This document shows, piece after piece, positions 8,187 to 17,145 of a stretch of DNA of 40,051 bases. The notes under the pieces are model-generated. The model was not told the origin of the DNA and searched no databases. It was given only the letters and a program-made list of their open reading frames with translations. A program made the translations under genes and the position numbers. Numbering within the stretch: the first letter of the stretch is position 1; the number at the start of each line of letters is the position of its first letter. Source of the DNA: Limosilactobacillus gastricus DSM 16045 (lineage in GTDB: Bacteria > Bacillota > Bacilli > Lactobacillales > Lactobacillaceae); assembly GCF_001434365.1 (NCBI RefSeq), contig NZ_AZFN01000006.1:50063-90113 (forward strand), in the 5' to 3' direction.

Positions 8187-8208
8187 AAAAAAAGAGGCTA
8201 AGCGCCTC
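8187..8208 (-). terminator. Terminator of mnmA
   Basis: Read on the minus strand, GAGGC and GCCTC form a 5-bp stem with a 5-nt loop, followed by seven T. It lies 36 nt after the mnmA stop. Confidence 0.8.
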
Positions 8209-8243
8209 AATTGTTAAGATTAACTTGTATTATATGCTAATAA

Positions 8244-9383
<1,140 letters not shown>

Positions 9384-9486
9384 TCACCATCATTTCTGTG
9401 TAGATTCTGAACCGTCTACGATTGAAGGTCGCATGTCCAGTGTTTCCATTGTAACAAAGGCCCATCGACCTTGCATTAAAAACGAT

Positions 9487-9828
9487 TTAGCCCCGTTTGA
9501 AAATCTCACGTTCAACCATCTCATCCATAATGAAATGGAGTTGCGTTTTAAATTCATCTGCACGTGGCATTTGATAGATATTAATCTTTTGCAAACCGTT
9601 CGCATTCACCGTCTCCATTTTGAATCCGGTTAAGTCTTGATTGATGACAATCCGTAACTTAGCTACCGGTTTAAAGGGATTCTGACGATCTAAACTTCCT
9701 TCGTATTTATAATTACCTTGCCGCGTCTTTTCAAACCCTAAATCAATTAATGGATATTGCTTGATGTGCTCGCTAATTTGATACGTCGTAGAATCGCCAG
9801 TAATTTGCTGACTAGCCTGAAATTGCAT
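9487..9828 (-). CDS. DUF1831 family protein
   Basis: A 113-residue protein of the DUF1831 family, found mostly in Lactobacillales. The founding structure (Lactobacillus plantarum LP2179) has a new alpha/beta fold with a suggested but unproved link to amino-acid or sulfur metabolism. Typical features seen are the polar N-terminus, the PFKPVAKLRIVINQDL strand region and the C-terminal helix with HFIMDEMVEREI. It starts 3 nt after the mtnN stop, and its ribosome site (GAGGGG) lies inside the end of mtnN, so the pair is co-translated. It is the last gene of the cold-shock-like/Nudix/mtnN operon. Confidence 0.8.
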   Translation of the reverse strand: MQFQASQQITGDSTTYQISEHIKQYPLIDLGFEKTRQGNYKYEGSLDRQNPFKPVAKLRIVINQDLTGFKMETVNANGLQKINIYQMPRADEFKTQLHFIMDEMVEREIFKRG

Positions 9829-9831
9829 CTT

Positions 9832-10530
9832 TTACCCCTCTGCTAAATTCGCAAATAATTGTAACAACATCTTCGCGGAACGCTGACCCACTTCAATAAT
9901 AAATTCATCAAAGCTAACTCCCGCATCTTCGTCGCCATTATCTGACATTGCGCGGACGACTGCATAAGGAACTTGGTGATCATTGGCAACTTGGCCCACT
10001 GCTGCCCCTTCCATTTCAGAAGATAAAACATCCGGGAATTTTTGCTTAATCACTGCAATTTGGGCTTGGCTCGCGATAAATTGATCACCAGAAACAATTA
10101 GTCCCGTTCGTACCGTTAAGCCAGTCTCCGCACCAGCCTTTACTAAAGCCGCTACTAATGACTGATCAGCGGTGAACCGAGCGGGTTGCCCTGGTAATTG
10201 ACCATTCTCGTAACCAAATGCGGTGACATCCACATCATGATAGGCTGTCGCTGTTGAAACGACCACATCTCCTACCGCTAAACCTTCACCAATTCCACCA
10301 GCTGATCCCGAATTGATCACCACATCAGCTTTTAAATCCGTAATCAAATGTTCGGCTGTAATCGCCGCTTCTACCTTGCCGATTCCCGATTCCACTAACA
10401 CAACCTCTTGACCACTAATTTGACCACTCAAATAGTCTTTATCGCCAATCGTTGTGGTCACAGGATATTCTAATTGAGCCGTTAATTCCTTAATTTCTTC
10501 TGGCATCGCACAAATTATTCCATATATCAT
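9832..10530 (-). CDS. mtnN: 5'-methylthioadenosine/S-adenosylhomocysteine nucleosidase
   Basis: A 232-residue MTA/SAH nucleosidase (Pfs). It cleaves adenine from methylthioadenosine and S-adenosylhomocysteine and thus feeds methionine salvage and the activated methyl cycle, with S-ribosylhomocysteine for LuxS. Motifs: MPEEIKE near the N-terminus with the general-acid glutamate, the phosphorylase-like INSGSAGGIGEGLAVGD, SSEMEGAA for ribose binding, and the catalytic aspartate in AMSDNGDEDA. Length is normal. AAAGGAGAG lies before the ATG, 12 nt after the preceding small gene's stop. Confidence 0.95.
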   Translation of the reverse strand: MIYGIICAMPEEIKELTAQLEYPVTTTIGDKDYLSGQISGQEVVLVESGIGKVEAAITAEHLITDLKADVVINSGSAGGIGEGLAVGDVVVSTATAYHDVDVTAFGYENGQLPGQPARFTADQSLVAALVKAGAETGLTVRTGLIVSGDQFIASQAQIAVIKQKFPDVLSSEMEGAAVGQVANDHQVPYAVVRAMSDNGDEDAGVSFDEFIIEVGQRSAKMLLQLFANLAEG

Positions 10531-10542
10531 ATTACTCTCCTT

Positions 10543-10899
10543 TTAACCCACTAAAAATAAGATCGCATAAACAATGATAATTAAGACGATCAAAATCCCA
10601 ATCACCACATTTAACTTCCATTTCATCGCCGCGGTCTTTTCAGCTTCGAGGGCCTGTTTTGATTGTTGCTGACTTTGACCCCGCGTCATGGTCGCTTCTT
10701 CAGCCGGTTGATCAATGGGTCTTTCAGTCTGTTTTTTTTGCTGGGTCACTTTTTTCAGACGATTTAACAATTTATTATCTTGCTTGGAATGTTGCTCACG
10801 ACGACTAGGTGTTGCCTCCGTTGTTGGGCTTTCTTGAGGCACTTCATGAGCTTGACGATAAGCCCGTCGACTCATCTCCTCAGAATTATGATCATTCAT
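10543..10899 (-). CDS. Small tail-anchored membrane protein of unknown function
   Basis: A 118-residue protein with a very polar, Gln/Arg/Lys-rich N-terminal ~90 residues and one C-terminal hydrophobic segment (VVIGILIVLIIIVYAILFLVG), so it should be tail-anchored with a cytoplasmic N-terminus. The polar region looks disordered with a short basic coiled stretch (LLNRLKKVTQQKKQ). The start ATG overlaps the stop of the Nudix gene (ATGAATGA arrangement) with GGTGAAG upstream, implying translational coupling. I do not recognise a named family; genes like this are common in this operon position in lactobacilli. Confidence 0.75.
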   Translation of the reverse strand: MNDHNSEEMSRRAYRQAHEVPQESPTTEATPSRREQHSKQDNKLLNRLKKVTQQKKQTERPIDQPAEEATMTRGQSQQQSKQALEAEKTAAMKWKLNVVIGILIVLIIIVYAILFLVG

Positions 10900-11449
10900 T
10901 AGCTTCACCTACCATCGATTGCCAAAAGTAAATGGCCATAATTGTTTTTAAATCATTAATCTTTCCTTGACGAATTTGAGCCAAGGCTTCCGGTAAAGAT
11001 AAATAAATTAACTCAATTTGTTCATCCGCGTCTTGTGGTAAAGCCTCATCGACGGCAGTTAATCCGGTCGCTAAATAAAAACTTAATTTCTCATCAGTAA
11101 AGCCAGGAGAAGAAAAAGCTTCATTAATTTTTACTAATTTTTCGGCTTGATAACGGGTTTCTTCATTTAGTTCTCGCTTAGCAGCTGAAAAATCATCACC
11201 ATGATCCCGTTCATCCAGCTTTCCTGCCGGGATTTCAATCGTCACTTGGTTAACTGGGTTTCGCCACTGGCGCTCCAAAATCATTTTATGATCATTCGTA
11301 ATCGCCAAGATGGCAATTGCTGGCGCATGCCGAACCACATCCCGGGTCGCTTGATGACCATTCGGGGTTTCAACGGTCTGTAATTCCACTTCAATGACAT
11401 TGCCTTGATAAACAGATTTCACATCCGTCACACGTTCTTTAAAGCTCAT
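10892..11449 (-). CDS. Nudix hydrolase, ADP-ribose pyrophosphatase type
   Basis: A 185-residue Nudix hydrolase resembling ADP-ribose pyrophosphatase (NudF), which would split ADP-ribose to AMP and ribose 5-phosphate. The Nudix box runs from GKLDERD to AAKRELNEET, with the metal-binding RExxEE present; the glycine usual after EET is Arg. The preceding VTIEIPAGKL and the NPVNQVTIE strand fit ADP-ribose pyrophosphatases. AGGAAGTG precedes the ATG. It lies 12 nt after the cold-shock-like gene and overlaps the next gene by 8 nt. Confidence 0.9.
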   Translation of the reverse strand: MSFKERVTDVKSVYQGNVIEVELQTVETPNGHQATRDVVRHAPAIAILAITNDHKMILERQWRNPVNQVTIEIPAGKLDERDHGDDFSAAKRELNEETRYQAEKLVKINEAFSSPGFTDEKLSFYLATGLTAVDEALPQDADEQIELIYLSLPEALAQIRQGKINDLKTIMAIYFWQSMVGEANE

Positions 11450-11461
11450 TTAAATCACTTC

Positions 11462-11665
11462 CTAATTGATGACTTTAAGATGGGCTGCTTGTGGACCGTA
11501 CTTACCTTCCACAATTACAAACCCCATTAATTGCCCAACCGTTAACGATTGATTGCGCAAATTTTCAATACTTCGCTTGCGAAAAAAGATTTCGCCATCT
11601 TGCGGAGTTTGGATCATTCCATTCCCTTTTTGATGATTATATTTCGTAATTTTTCCCGTAATCAT
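11462..11665 (-). CDS. Divergent cold-shock-domain protein
   Basis: A 67-residue protein with the length and strand pattern of a cold-shock (OB-fold) domain: MITGKITKYNHQKGNGMI, DGEIFFRKRSI, and GQLMGFVIVEGKYGPQAAHLKV at the end. The nucleic-acid-binding aromatic positions are weak: the RNP1-like motif reads KGNGMI instead of KGYGFI/KGFGFI, and RNP2 reads IFFRK instead of VFVHF. RNA or DNA binding may therefore differ from CspA. The start was set by GAGG 7 nt before the second ATG; an earlier ATG overlaps that site. It heads the Nudix-small protein-mtnN-DUF1831 operon and lies directly after the ileS terminator. Confidence 0.72.
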   Translation of the reverse strand: MITGKITKYNHQKGNGMIQTPQDGEIFFRKRSIENLRNQSLTVGQLMGFVIVEGKYGPQAAHLKVIN

Positions 11666-11675
11666 GGTTAACCTC

Positions 11676-11713
11676 AAAAAAAAATACCAAGTAATGTAAA
11701 CATTACTTGGTAT
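11676..11713 (-). terminator. Strong terminator after ileS
   Basis: Read on the minus strand: ATACCAAGTAATG, loop TTTA, CATTACTTGGTAT, a perfect 13-bp stem followed by a run of nine T. The T-run abuts the GAGG ribosome site of the cold-shock-like gene. Confidence 0.92.
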
Positions 11714-11740
11714 TTTACACTAATGTGATTTGATTGTCAT
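11712..11740 (-). promoter_or_regulatory. Promoter overlapping the ileS terminator, for the cold-shock-like operon
   Basis: ATGACA (-35, 5 of 6), exactly 17 nt, TAAAAT (-10, 5 of 6) on the minus strand. The -10 overlaps the start of the terminator's 5' arm and the expected transcription start (about 11704-11706) falls inside that arm, so transcripts from here would keep only about 4-6 bp of the stem and should pass the terminator. Confidence 0.65.
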
Positions 11741-11755
11741 GATTGCCATCGAGGC

Positions 11756-14575
11756 TTACTTACTTTCAAAGCCTTCGGTTACCGCTTCAGGATAGTTTTC
11801 CCGCACTAGTTGAGCACAACGCGCACAAAGTTGTGGGAAGTCCGGATCGGAACCAACATCTTCTTTGACCATCCGACACCGTTCACAAGTTTGCCCTTGA
11901 GCCACTGAAACCTTAACTGCAGCTTTGTCATTGAATACTTCCGCATCAGCTGGCGTTTCATCAACAGAGTGCACCCGAAGGTTAGAAACCCCGAACATCA
12001 AAGCAGCATCTGCATTAAGATTATCCAAAGTCGTTTGTTGACTTGGCGTTACATATAAGTCAGCTTCTGCTTCAAGCGAACGCCCAATTAATTTGGCATC
12101 ACGCGCTTCTTCTAGCACCTTTAAAACATGCGAACGTAATTCCATAAAGGCATCCCAAGTTGCCAATAATTCATCTTCATGGTCAAAGGAAACTGCCTCG
12201 GGAATTTCCGTTAATTGAACATATTCTTCTGGTTCAGGTAAGTATTCCCAAACTTCTTCCGTGGTGTGTGGGAGGAATGGTGTTAACAATTTAGTCATGC
12301 CAACTAAGGTATCATAAAAGACCGTTTGCATGGACCGCCGAGTTTGTGAATCTTCGCCATCGATGTATAAGACATCTTTAGCCACATTCATATAGAAAGC
12401 GGAAAGATCATTGTTGACGAAATTAATCAATAGCTTGTATGAATCTAAGAAATCATATTGATCCATATGTTCCCGCATTTGCTTTAAGAATCGGTTAAAT
12501 TTAACCGCCATATATTGATCAACGCTTGATAAATCAGCATAATCAACCCGGTTGGTCTTAGGATCAAAATCACTGGTATTAGCTAACAAGAAACGGAAGG
12601 TATTCCGTAACTTCCGGTAGGCCTCTGACATTTGTTGCAAGGTTCCCATGGAAACCCGGACGTCAGCAGAAGTATCGGCACTCATTACCCAAAGACGGAT
12701 AATTTCAGCACCCATTTTTTCAACAACTTCGTTTGGATCAATAACATTCCCAACGGACTTACTCATCTTTTTACCTTCACCATCTAGGGTGAACCCTTGT
12801 GAAAGTACAGACTTGTATGGGGCATGGCCAGAAACCACCACGCTGGTAATTAAACTCGAGTTAAACCAACCCCGGTATTGGTCTGAACCTTCCAAGTACA
12901 TATCACTTGGATAAGTCAAGTAATCCCGTTCCGCTAAGACCCCTTGGTGAGAAGACCCTGAATCAAACCAAACATCCATAATGTCAGTTTCTTTCGTGAA
13001 TTTACCATTTGGTGAATGTTCACTAGTGAAACCTTCTGGTAAAAGATCCTTGGCATCGCGATCAAACCAAACATTCGAACCATATTGACGGAAAAGATCA
13101 GAAACATGATCAATTGTTTCCTTAGTCATAATTGGCGTGCCATCTTCGGCATAGAAAATTGGTAATGGAACCCCCCAAACCCGTTGCCGAGAGATTACCC
13201 AGTCACCACGATCCCGGAGCATATTGCGCAGTCGAGTCTTCCCCCATGCAGGGTAGTAAGTCACTTCGTCAACGGCCTTTAAGATATCATCCCGCATCTT
13301 ATCAATTGACACGAACCATTGATCAGTTGCCCGGAAGATAATTGGCTTCTTGGTCCGCCAGTCAAATGGGTAACTGTGCGTGACATCTTCTTGTAGAACA
13401 AGGAGGTCAGCGTCTTCCAATTTCTTAAGGGCAATTGCTTCTGAATCTTGGTAGAAGGCCCCAGCAAAATCCGGACCTGCTTCTTCAGTTTGATACCCTT
13501 GGTCATTTACTGGAGCAAAGACTGGTAAACCGTACTTGATCCCAACTTGGTAGTCATCGTCCCCATAACCTGGAGCGGTGTGGACAAGTCCCGTCCCATC
13601 ACTAGTAGTAACGAAATCACCTAACATAACCAGGACTTCACGGTCCTTATAAAATGGATCGACACTGGAGAAGGCGTGTTCAGCGGTCATGTATTCAAAC
13701 TCGGCCCCTTTATAGGTCTTCAGCGTTTGAACATTATGCCAACCAAATTTTTCAGATAGTTTTTCAACTAAATCACTGGCAACCACATATTTTTTTGGAT
13801 CATCATCATGGGTAAATAGTGAATAATCAAAATCTGCTCCAACCACAATTCCTTCAGAAGCTGGGATCGTCCATGGGGTCGTCGTCCAAACTAAGAAGTA
13901 GGTGTCATTATCAAGGACGCCTTTGCCATCTTTGACTCGTTCACCATAAAAGGCGGTTTGCGAAGTAATATCCTTATAATCAACTTCGGCTTCTGCTAAG
14001 GCTGATTCTGAGGACCATGACCAGTAAACTGGTTTCTTCCCTCGATATAGTAAGCCTTTTTCAGCAAAGGCGCCAAAAACCTTAATTTGGGCCGCTTCGT
14101 ATTCATGAGCATAAGTCACATATGGATTATCCCATTCACCAGAAACGCCAAGGCGCTTAAAGCCTTTTCGTTGAATGTCAATTTGCTTCTTAGCATATTC
14201 CAAACAAAGATCGCGGAAATCAGTCGTACTCATCTTCTTCCGGTCATAACCTTCTTTGGTCAACTGTTGTTCAATTGGTAACCCATGGGTATCCCAACCA
14301 GGAACATAAGGAGCTCGATAACCGGTCATTGACTTGTAGCGAACAATAAAGTCCTTACTAATTTTATTCATGGCATGACCAATGTGAATTGGACCATTAG
14401 CATATGGAGGACCATCATGAAGGACAAAGGTTGGTTTCCCTTCGTTTAACTTCTGTCGTTGTTCATATACTTTATTCTCTTCCCATAATTTTTCACGTTG
14501 ACCTTCCCGCTCTGGAAGATGACCACGCATGGGAAATTTAGTCTTACCTAAATTTAAGGTATCCTTAACTTTCAT
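11756..14575 (-). CDS. ileS: Isoleucyl-tRNA synthetase
   Basis: A 939-residue class Ia isoleucyl-tRNA synthetase. The HIGH motif is at residues 64-67 ([11 protein letters not shown]) and KMSKS near 602-606 ([13 protein letters not shown]); the editing (CP1) domain lies between, with [11 protein letters not shown]. The C-terminal zinc site CERC...CARC is intact. It is the bacterial-type enzyme of normal length. Two ATGs are adjacent; the second is preferred because AGGAGG is 6 nt before it but only 3 nt before the first. A T-box leader upstream makes expression depend on uncharged tRNA-Ile. It is the last gene of the dcw region and ends in a strong terminator. Confidence 0.98.
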   Translation of the reverse strand: MKVKDTLNLGKTKFPMRGHLPEREGQREKLWEENKVYEQRQKLNEGKPTFVLHDGPPYANGPIHIGHAMNKISKDFIVRYKSMTGYRAPYVPGWDTHGLPIEQQLTKEGYDRKKMSTTDFRDLCLEYAKKQIDIQRKGFKRLGVSGEWDNPYVTYAHEYEAAQIKVFGAFAEKGLLYRGKKPVYWSWSSESALAEAEVDYKDITSQTAFYGERVKDGKGVLDNDTYFLVWTTTPWTIPASEGIVVGADFDYSLFTHDDDPKKYVVASDLVEKLSEKFGWHNVQTLKTYKGAEFEYMTAEHAFSSVDPFYKDREVLVMLGDFVTTSDGTGLVHTAPGYGDDDYQVGIKYGLPVFAPVNDQGYQTEEAGPDFAGAFYQDSEAIALKKLEDADLLVLQEDVTHSYPFDWRTKKPIIFRATDQWFVSIDKMRDDILKAVDEVTYYPAWGKTRLRNMLRDRGDWVISRQRVWGVPLPIFYAEDGTPIMTKETIDHVSDLFRQYGSNVWFDRDAKDLLPEGFTSEHSPNGKFTKETDIMDVWFDSGSSHQGVLAERDYLTYPSDMYLEGSDQYRGWFNSSLITSVVVSGHAPYKSVLSQGFTLDGEGKKMSKSVGNVIDPNEVVEKMGAEIIRLWVMSADTSADVRVSMGTLQQMSEAYRKLRNTFRFLLANTSDFDPKTNRVDYADLSSVDQYMAVKFNRFLKQMREHMDQYDFLDSYKLLINFVNNDLSAFYMNVAKDVLYIDGEDSQTRRSMQTVFYDTLVGMTKLLTPFLPHTTEEVWEYLPEPEEYVQLTEIPEAVSFDHEDELLATWDAFMELRSHVLKVLEEARDAKLIGRSLEAEADLYVTPSQQTTLDNLNADAALMFGVSNLRVHSVDETPADAEVFNDKAAVKVSVAQGQTCERCRMVKEDVGSDPDFPQLCARCAQLVRENYPEAVTEGFESK

Positions 14576-14607
14576 CATGTGCCTCCTAATATTTTGCTAA
14601 TTCTTTT

Positions 14608-14653
14608 TAAAATAAAAAGCACACCTCATCCCGATCAAGGGACGAAATGTGCT
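14608..14653 (-). terminator. T-box-controlled terminator hairpin of the ileS leader
   Basis: On the minus strand AGCACA, then CGTCCC with GGGATG, then TGTGCT followed by TTTTTATTTT forms the leader terminator. Its 5' side includes sequence that would pair with the T-box in the antiterminator form. Confidence 0.88.
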
Positions 14654-14835
14654 CGCGGTACCACCCAAATTCCGACTCAATTGCTTGAATCGCTCTCCAT
14701 TTATTAACGGTGATGAACCGGTTAAACTTACTAGCTTCGGTTTAACGTTCGGAACTGATTTGCTAATTCATGTTTTTTACTAGTATCACACCAATCACTA
14801 GCTCTCTGAAAAAAAGCATTCGAACAGCAGGGTTC
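14608..14835 (-). promoter_or_regulatory. T-box riboswitch controlling ileS
   Basis: The canonical T-box core GGGTGGTACCGCG is at 14654-14666 (minus strand), just upstream of the terminator. Upstream, AGAGAGC...GTGATTGGTG at about 14797-14815 looks like the apical part of stem I, and ATC at 14757-14759 in the context AAATCAGTTCCG fits the specifier codon for isoleucine, matching the downstream gene. When tRNA-Ile is uncharged its NCCA end would pair with the T-box bulge and block termination. The outer boundary of stem I is approximate; no clear promoter is seen in front of it. Confidence 0.93.
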
Positions 14836-14866
14836 CTCATTACTTTAAAAAGATAATTCAAACTAG

Positions 14867-15556
14867 TTAGTTATCTTCTGGAAAGACGACTACGGTTTTT
14901 CCGTCATCTGTTTCACTTTCCGAATCTGGAATTTCACTTAGAGGTTCCAGCGATTCACTAGTAGTTTGAGTTGTTGGTGTAGATTCTACACTTTCTGATG
15001 AATCGCTGTCAAGCCGACTTCCTAAAATCTTTTCTAAATCGTCCAATTTACTGTAGTCATCGTCAGCGAGCAATTGATCCCAATCTTCACCATGCAGTAC
15101 TTCTAATTGTGATTCTAACATTACTTGTAATCGTTGCCGGAAAATCCGCGTTGATTTCTTTAGATCGCTAGTAGCAACAGTTAACTTTCGCGTTGAATTA
15201 GCACATTCATCAATCACCGCATTCGCTTTTTCATTCGCCGCAGTCACTATATCTGTTGCTTGTTTCTGCGCCTCTCGAACTGTTATTTCAGCTTCACGCT
15301 CAGCATTATTTTTAACTTTTTCCGCGGCTTCTTGGGCAACTAAAATTGATTTGTTCAATGAATCTTTTAAATCCGACAAATAGCGCAATTTTTCTTCACT
15401 CGCCTTGGCCTTTTCAGCTAATTCATGGTTTTGCGCTTCTAACTCGCGTAATTGCCCCGCAACTTGTCCTAAAAACTCTTTCACTTGATCCGGGTTGAAT
15501 CCCCGCATTTTGTTATCAAAAGTTTTATTCGTAATTTCATCTACAGTTAAACCCAT
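14867..15556 (-). CDS. divIVA: Cell-division initiation protein DivIVA
   Basis: A 229-residue DivIVA, a coiled-coil protein that binds curved membrane at poles and septum. The N-terminal membrane-binding domain MGLTVDEITNKTFDNKMRG matches the family; the exposed Phe17 of Bacillus DivIVA is Met here, next to the conserved Arg. Residues ~35-160 are coiled coil with long charged heptads (AEKVKNNAEREAEITVREA), and the C-terminal ~60 residues are an acidic Ser/Thr-rich tail. Start: ATG with GGAGG 5 nt upstream; a TTG further up would lie within that site. It is 15 nt from ylmH, the usual order. Confidence 0.95.
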   Translation of the reverse strand: MGLTVDEITNKTFDNKMRGFNPDQVKEFLGQVAGQLRELEAQNHELAEKAKASEEKLRYLSDLKDSLNKSILVAQEAAEKVKNNAEREAEITVREAQKQATDIVTAANEKANAVIDECANSTRKLTVATSDLKKSTRIFRQRLQVMLESQLEVLHGEDWDQLLADDDYSKLDDLEKILGSRLDSDSSESVESTPTTQTTSESLEPLSEIPDSESETDDGKTVVVFPEDN

Positions 15557-15571
15557 ACTATCCTCCAATTG

Positions 15572-16357
15572 CTAGGCATGAATTATCCCTAACGATATCC
15601 TAATTTTCTGTTTCTTATTATATCCATTTACGGCTTGTAATTGTACCCGACCAGCATGTCGAACTGATAATTGATCAAAAATTGCTACCGTGAAATCTGG
15701 CCGATTAACCTCTTGCCAATTTACCCGAACTAAACCATGTTCAATCACCAATTTAGCTCGATTCCGTGAATAATTAAAGGCTGTTGCCACAATGGCATCC
15801 AAGCGCAATGATGCCACAGTAGTCGAGAGTTCTTCCCAATCTGATTGGGGTTGGATTACTGCCGACATTGCTTGCGGTAAGAAGTTGATATGAATCTTTC
15901 CCACCTGGGTGACCTGGTCTTGGATGTACGTGACCATTTTGGTATCGACTATTACTTGCCAATCTTGATCATGGACTAAAATGTCACCAAAAACATTACG
16001 ATCAATGCCACTTGAGAGCAAACTCCCCATTATCTGTCGATGATATAACTCCGCAAACTTACGTGGGTAATCAATTGTTAATAGCTGTAATTCAAAATCC
16101 GAATCCTGTGGTTGATAATAATCCGGAAAAATTAAAGCCCGTTGCATTTCAGCATTGGCGAAGCCACCATTAAAAGCAACTTTAATTTGATCATCTTGGT
16201 TAACCATGGTCGTTAAAATGTAACGTTGCCGAGGATTTAAAAACCAGGTTAAAATTGGTCGATACTGATCTCGAACTGTTTCAAGCCAATCTTGTATTTG
16301 ATCAATCAAAGGACCTTCATCAGGACGAAAATGCTGCTTTACATTAAGATTATCCAA
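15572..16357 (-). CDS. ylmH: S4-domain RNA-binding protein YlmH
   Basis: A 261-residue YlmH protein: an N-terminal alpha/beta part (QHFRPDEGPLIDQIQDWLE) and a C-terminal S4 RNA-binding domain with LDAIVATAFNYSRNRAKLVIEHGLVRVNW (about residues 187-215). The family sits in the dcw cluster of Firmicutes and has been tied to ribosome-associated quality control. The start codon is TTG; GGGAG lies 8 nt upstream, inside the last codons of yggT, and only 3 nt separate the two genes, so they are translationally coupled. Confidence 0.92.
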   Translation of the reverse strand: MDNLNVKQHFRPDEGPLIDQIQDWLETVRDQYRPILTWFLNPRQRYILTTMVNQDDQIKVAFNGGFANAEMQRALIFPDYYQPQDSDFELQLLTIDYPRKFAELYHRQIMGSLLSSGIDRNVFGDILVHDQDWQVIVDTKMVTYIQDQVTQVGKIHINFLPQAMSAVIQPQSDWEELSTTVASLRLDAIVATAFNYSRNRAKLVIEHGLVRVNWQEVNRPDFTVAIFDQLSVRHAGRVQLQAVNGYNKKQKIRISLGIIHA

Positions 16358-16360
16358 GCT

Positions 16361-16627
16361 TTAGACTCCCAAAAAGTATCCTAATCCTTGAATGCCATAT
16401 TGAACCACATATAAAACAATGATGGCAATAATAGGGGCAAAAGAAACCCCACCCAATGCGGGAACAAACCGATCAAAGAAGCTCAGGTATGGACTAACTA
16501 ATTTGGTAATAAATTGGCCCAAGGAAGACTGAATTGCTCCAGGAAACCAAGTTAACAAACACCAAACCACAATGAGTAAAATGTATAACCGAATCAGTTC
16601 AGATAATCCCCATAAAATAAAGCCCAT
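16361..16627 (-). CDS. yggT: YggT/YlmG family membrane protein
   Basis: An 88-residue membrane protein with two hydrophobic segments (LIRLYILLIVVWCLLTWF and FAPIIAIIVLYVVQYGIQ) separated by a loop with SPYLSFFDRFVPALGG, typical of the YggT/YlmG family, which influences membrane and division in bacteria and plastids. AAGGAG lies before the ATG. It follows sepF by 15 nt, the normal dcw order. Confidence 0.92.
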   Translation of the reverse strand: MGFILWGLSELIRLYILLIVVWCLLTWFPGAIQSSLGQFITKLVSPYLSFFDRFVPALGGVSFAPIIAIIVLYVVQYGIQGLGYFLGV

Positions 16628-16642
16628 GCACTCAACTCCTTC

Positions 16643-17077
16643 TTACATTTCGGATTGTCCCATATTTTTAAGGGTAGCCGCTAACTTGCCTGCAACCTCA
16701 AAATTCCGTGGGGTACATAAAAAGATTTGTTCACCAATGCGTTTAATTTCTCCGTCAATGGCAAAAATCGCGCCATTTAAGAAATCGACCACTTTAACCG
16801 CCGTATTAGCGTCCATTTGGGAAAAATTAACAATAACGGCCTTCCCATCTAATAATTGAGTAGCAATTTCCCGGGCATCGCCATATAAGCGTGGTTCAAC
16901 TAAGTCAATTTGACTATTCGGCGTTGAAGTATTGGAACGGTTACTACTATCAAATGGGACTACCTTACTGTTTCGAACATTTGTCGTGGCGTTGGTTGAT
17001 GTAGTTTGGTCATAATATTCTTCTTGTTCGTTATATTCATCGTCCATGCCGAACAAGTTACTAAAAAAATTAGCCAT
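16643..17077 (-). CDS. sepF: Cell-division protein SepF
   Basis: A 144-residue SepF, which tethers and aligns FtsZ filaments at the membrane. The N-terminal amphipathic helix MANFFSNLFGM (membrane anchor), a disordered acidic/Asn-rich linker (about 12-55), and the C-terminal FtsZ-binding domain with VNFSQMDANTAVKVVDFLNGAIFAI are all visible. GAGGAG precedes the ATG. A hairpin terminator lies between ftsZ and this gene, so its level may be set lower than FtsZ. Confidence 0.95.
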   Translation of the reverse strand: MANFFSNLFGMDDEYNEQEEYYDQTTSTNATTNVRNSKVVPFDSSNRSNTSTPNSQIDLVEPRLYGDAREIATQLLDGKAVIVNFSQMDANTAVKVVDFLNGAIFAIDGEIKRIGEQIFLCTPRNFEVAGKLAATLKNMGQSEM

Positions 17078-17094
17078 AATATACTCCTCTTTAT

Positions 17095-17134
17095 TTAAAA
17101 AATGGGAAAGTCAACGTCCTTGCTGCTTCCCCAT
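17095..17134 (-). terminator. Intercistronic terminator/attenuator between ftsZ and sepF
   Basis: On the minus strand ATGGGGAAG and CTTTCCCAT pair over 9 bp (one G-U), loop 15 nt, followed by TTTTTTAAAT. It lies 11 nt after the ftsZ stop and 18 nt before sepF, within the GAGGAG leader. Confidence 0.7.
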
Positions 17135-17145
17135 CACTCTTTATA

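Noticed and set aside
9390-9605. Minus-strand frame covering the mnmA-DUF1831 gap, considered as a remnant desulfurase
   Set aside because: It mostly reads the DUF1831 gene out of frame and shows none of the PLP-lysine or cysteine-loop motifs of a desulfurase.
14836-14866. Separate promoter for the ileS T-box leader
   Set aside because: TTGAAT is present but no -10 box lies at 16-18 nt. ileS may be read from divIVA or from a promoter inside it.
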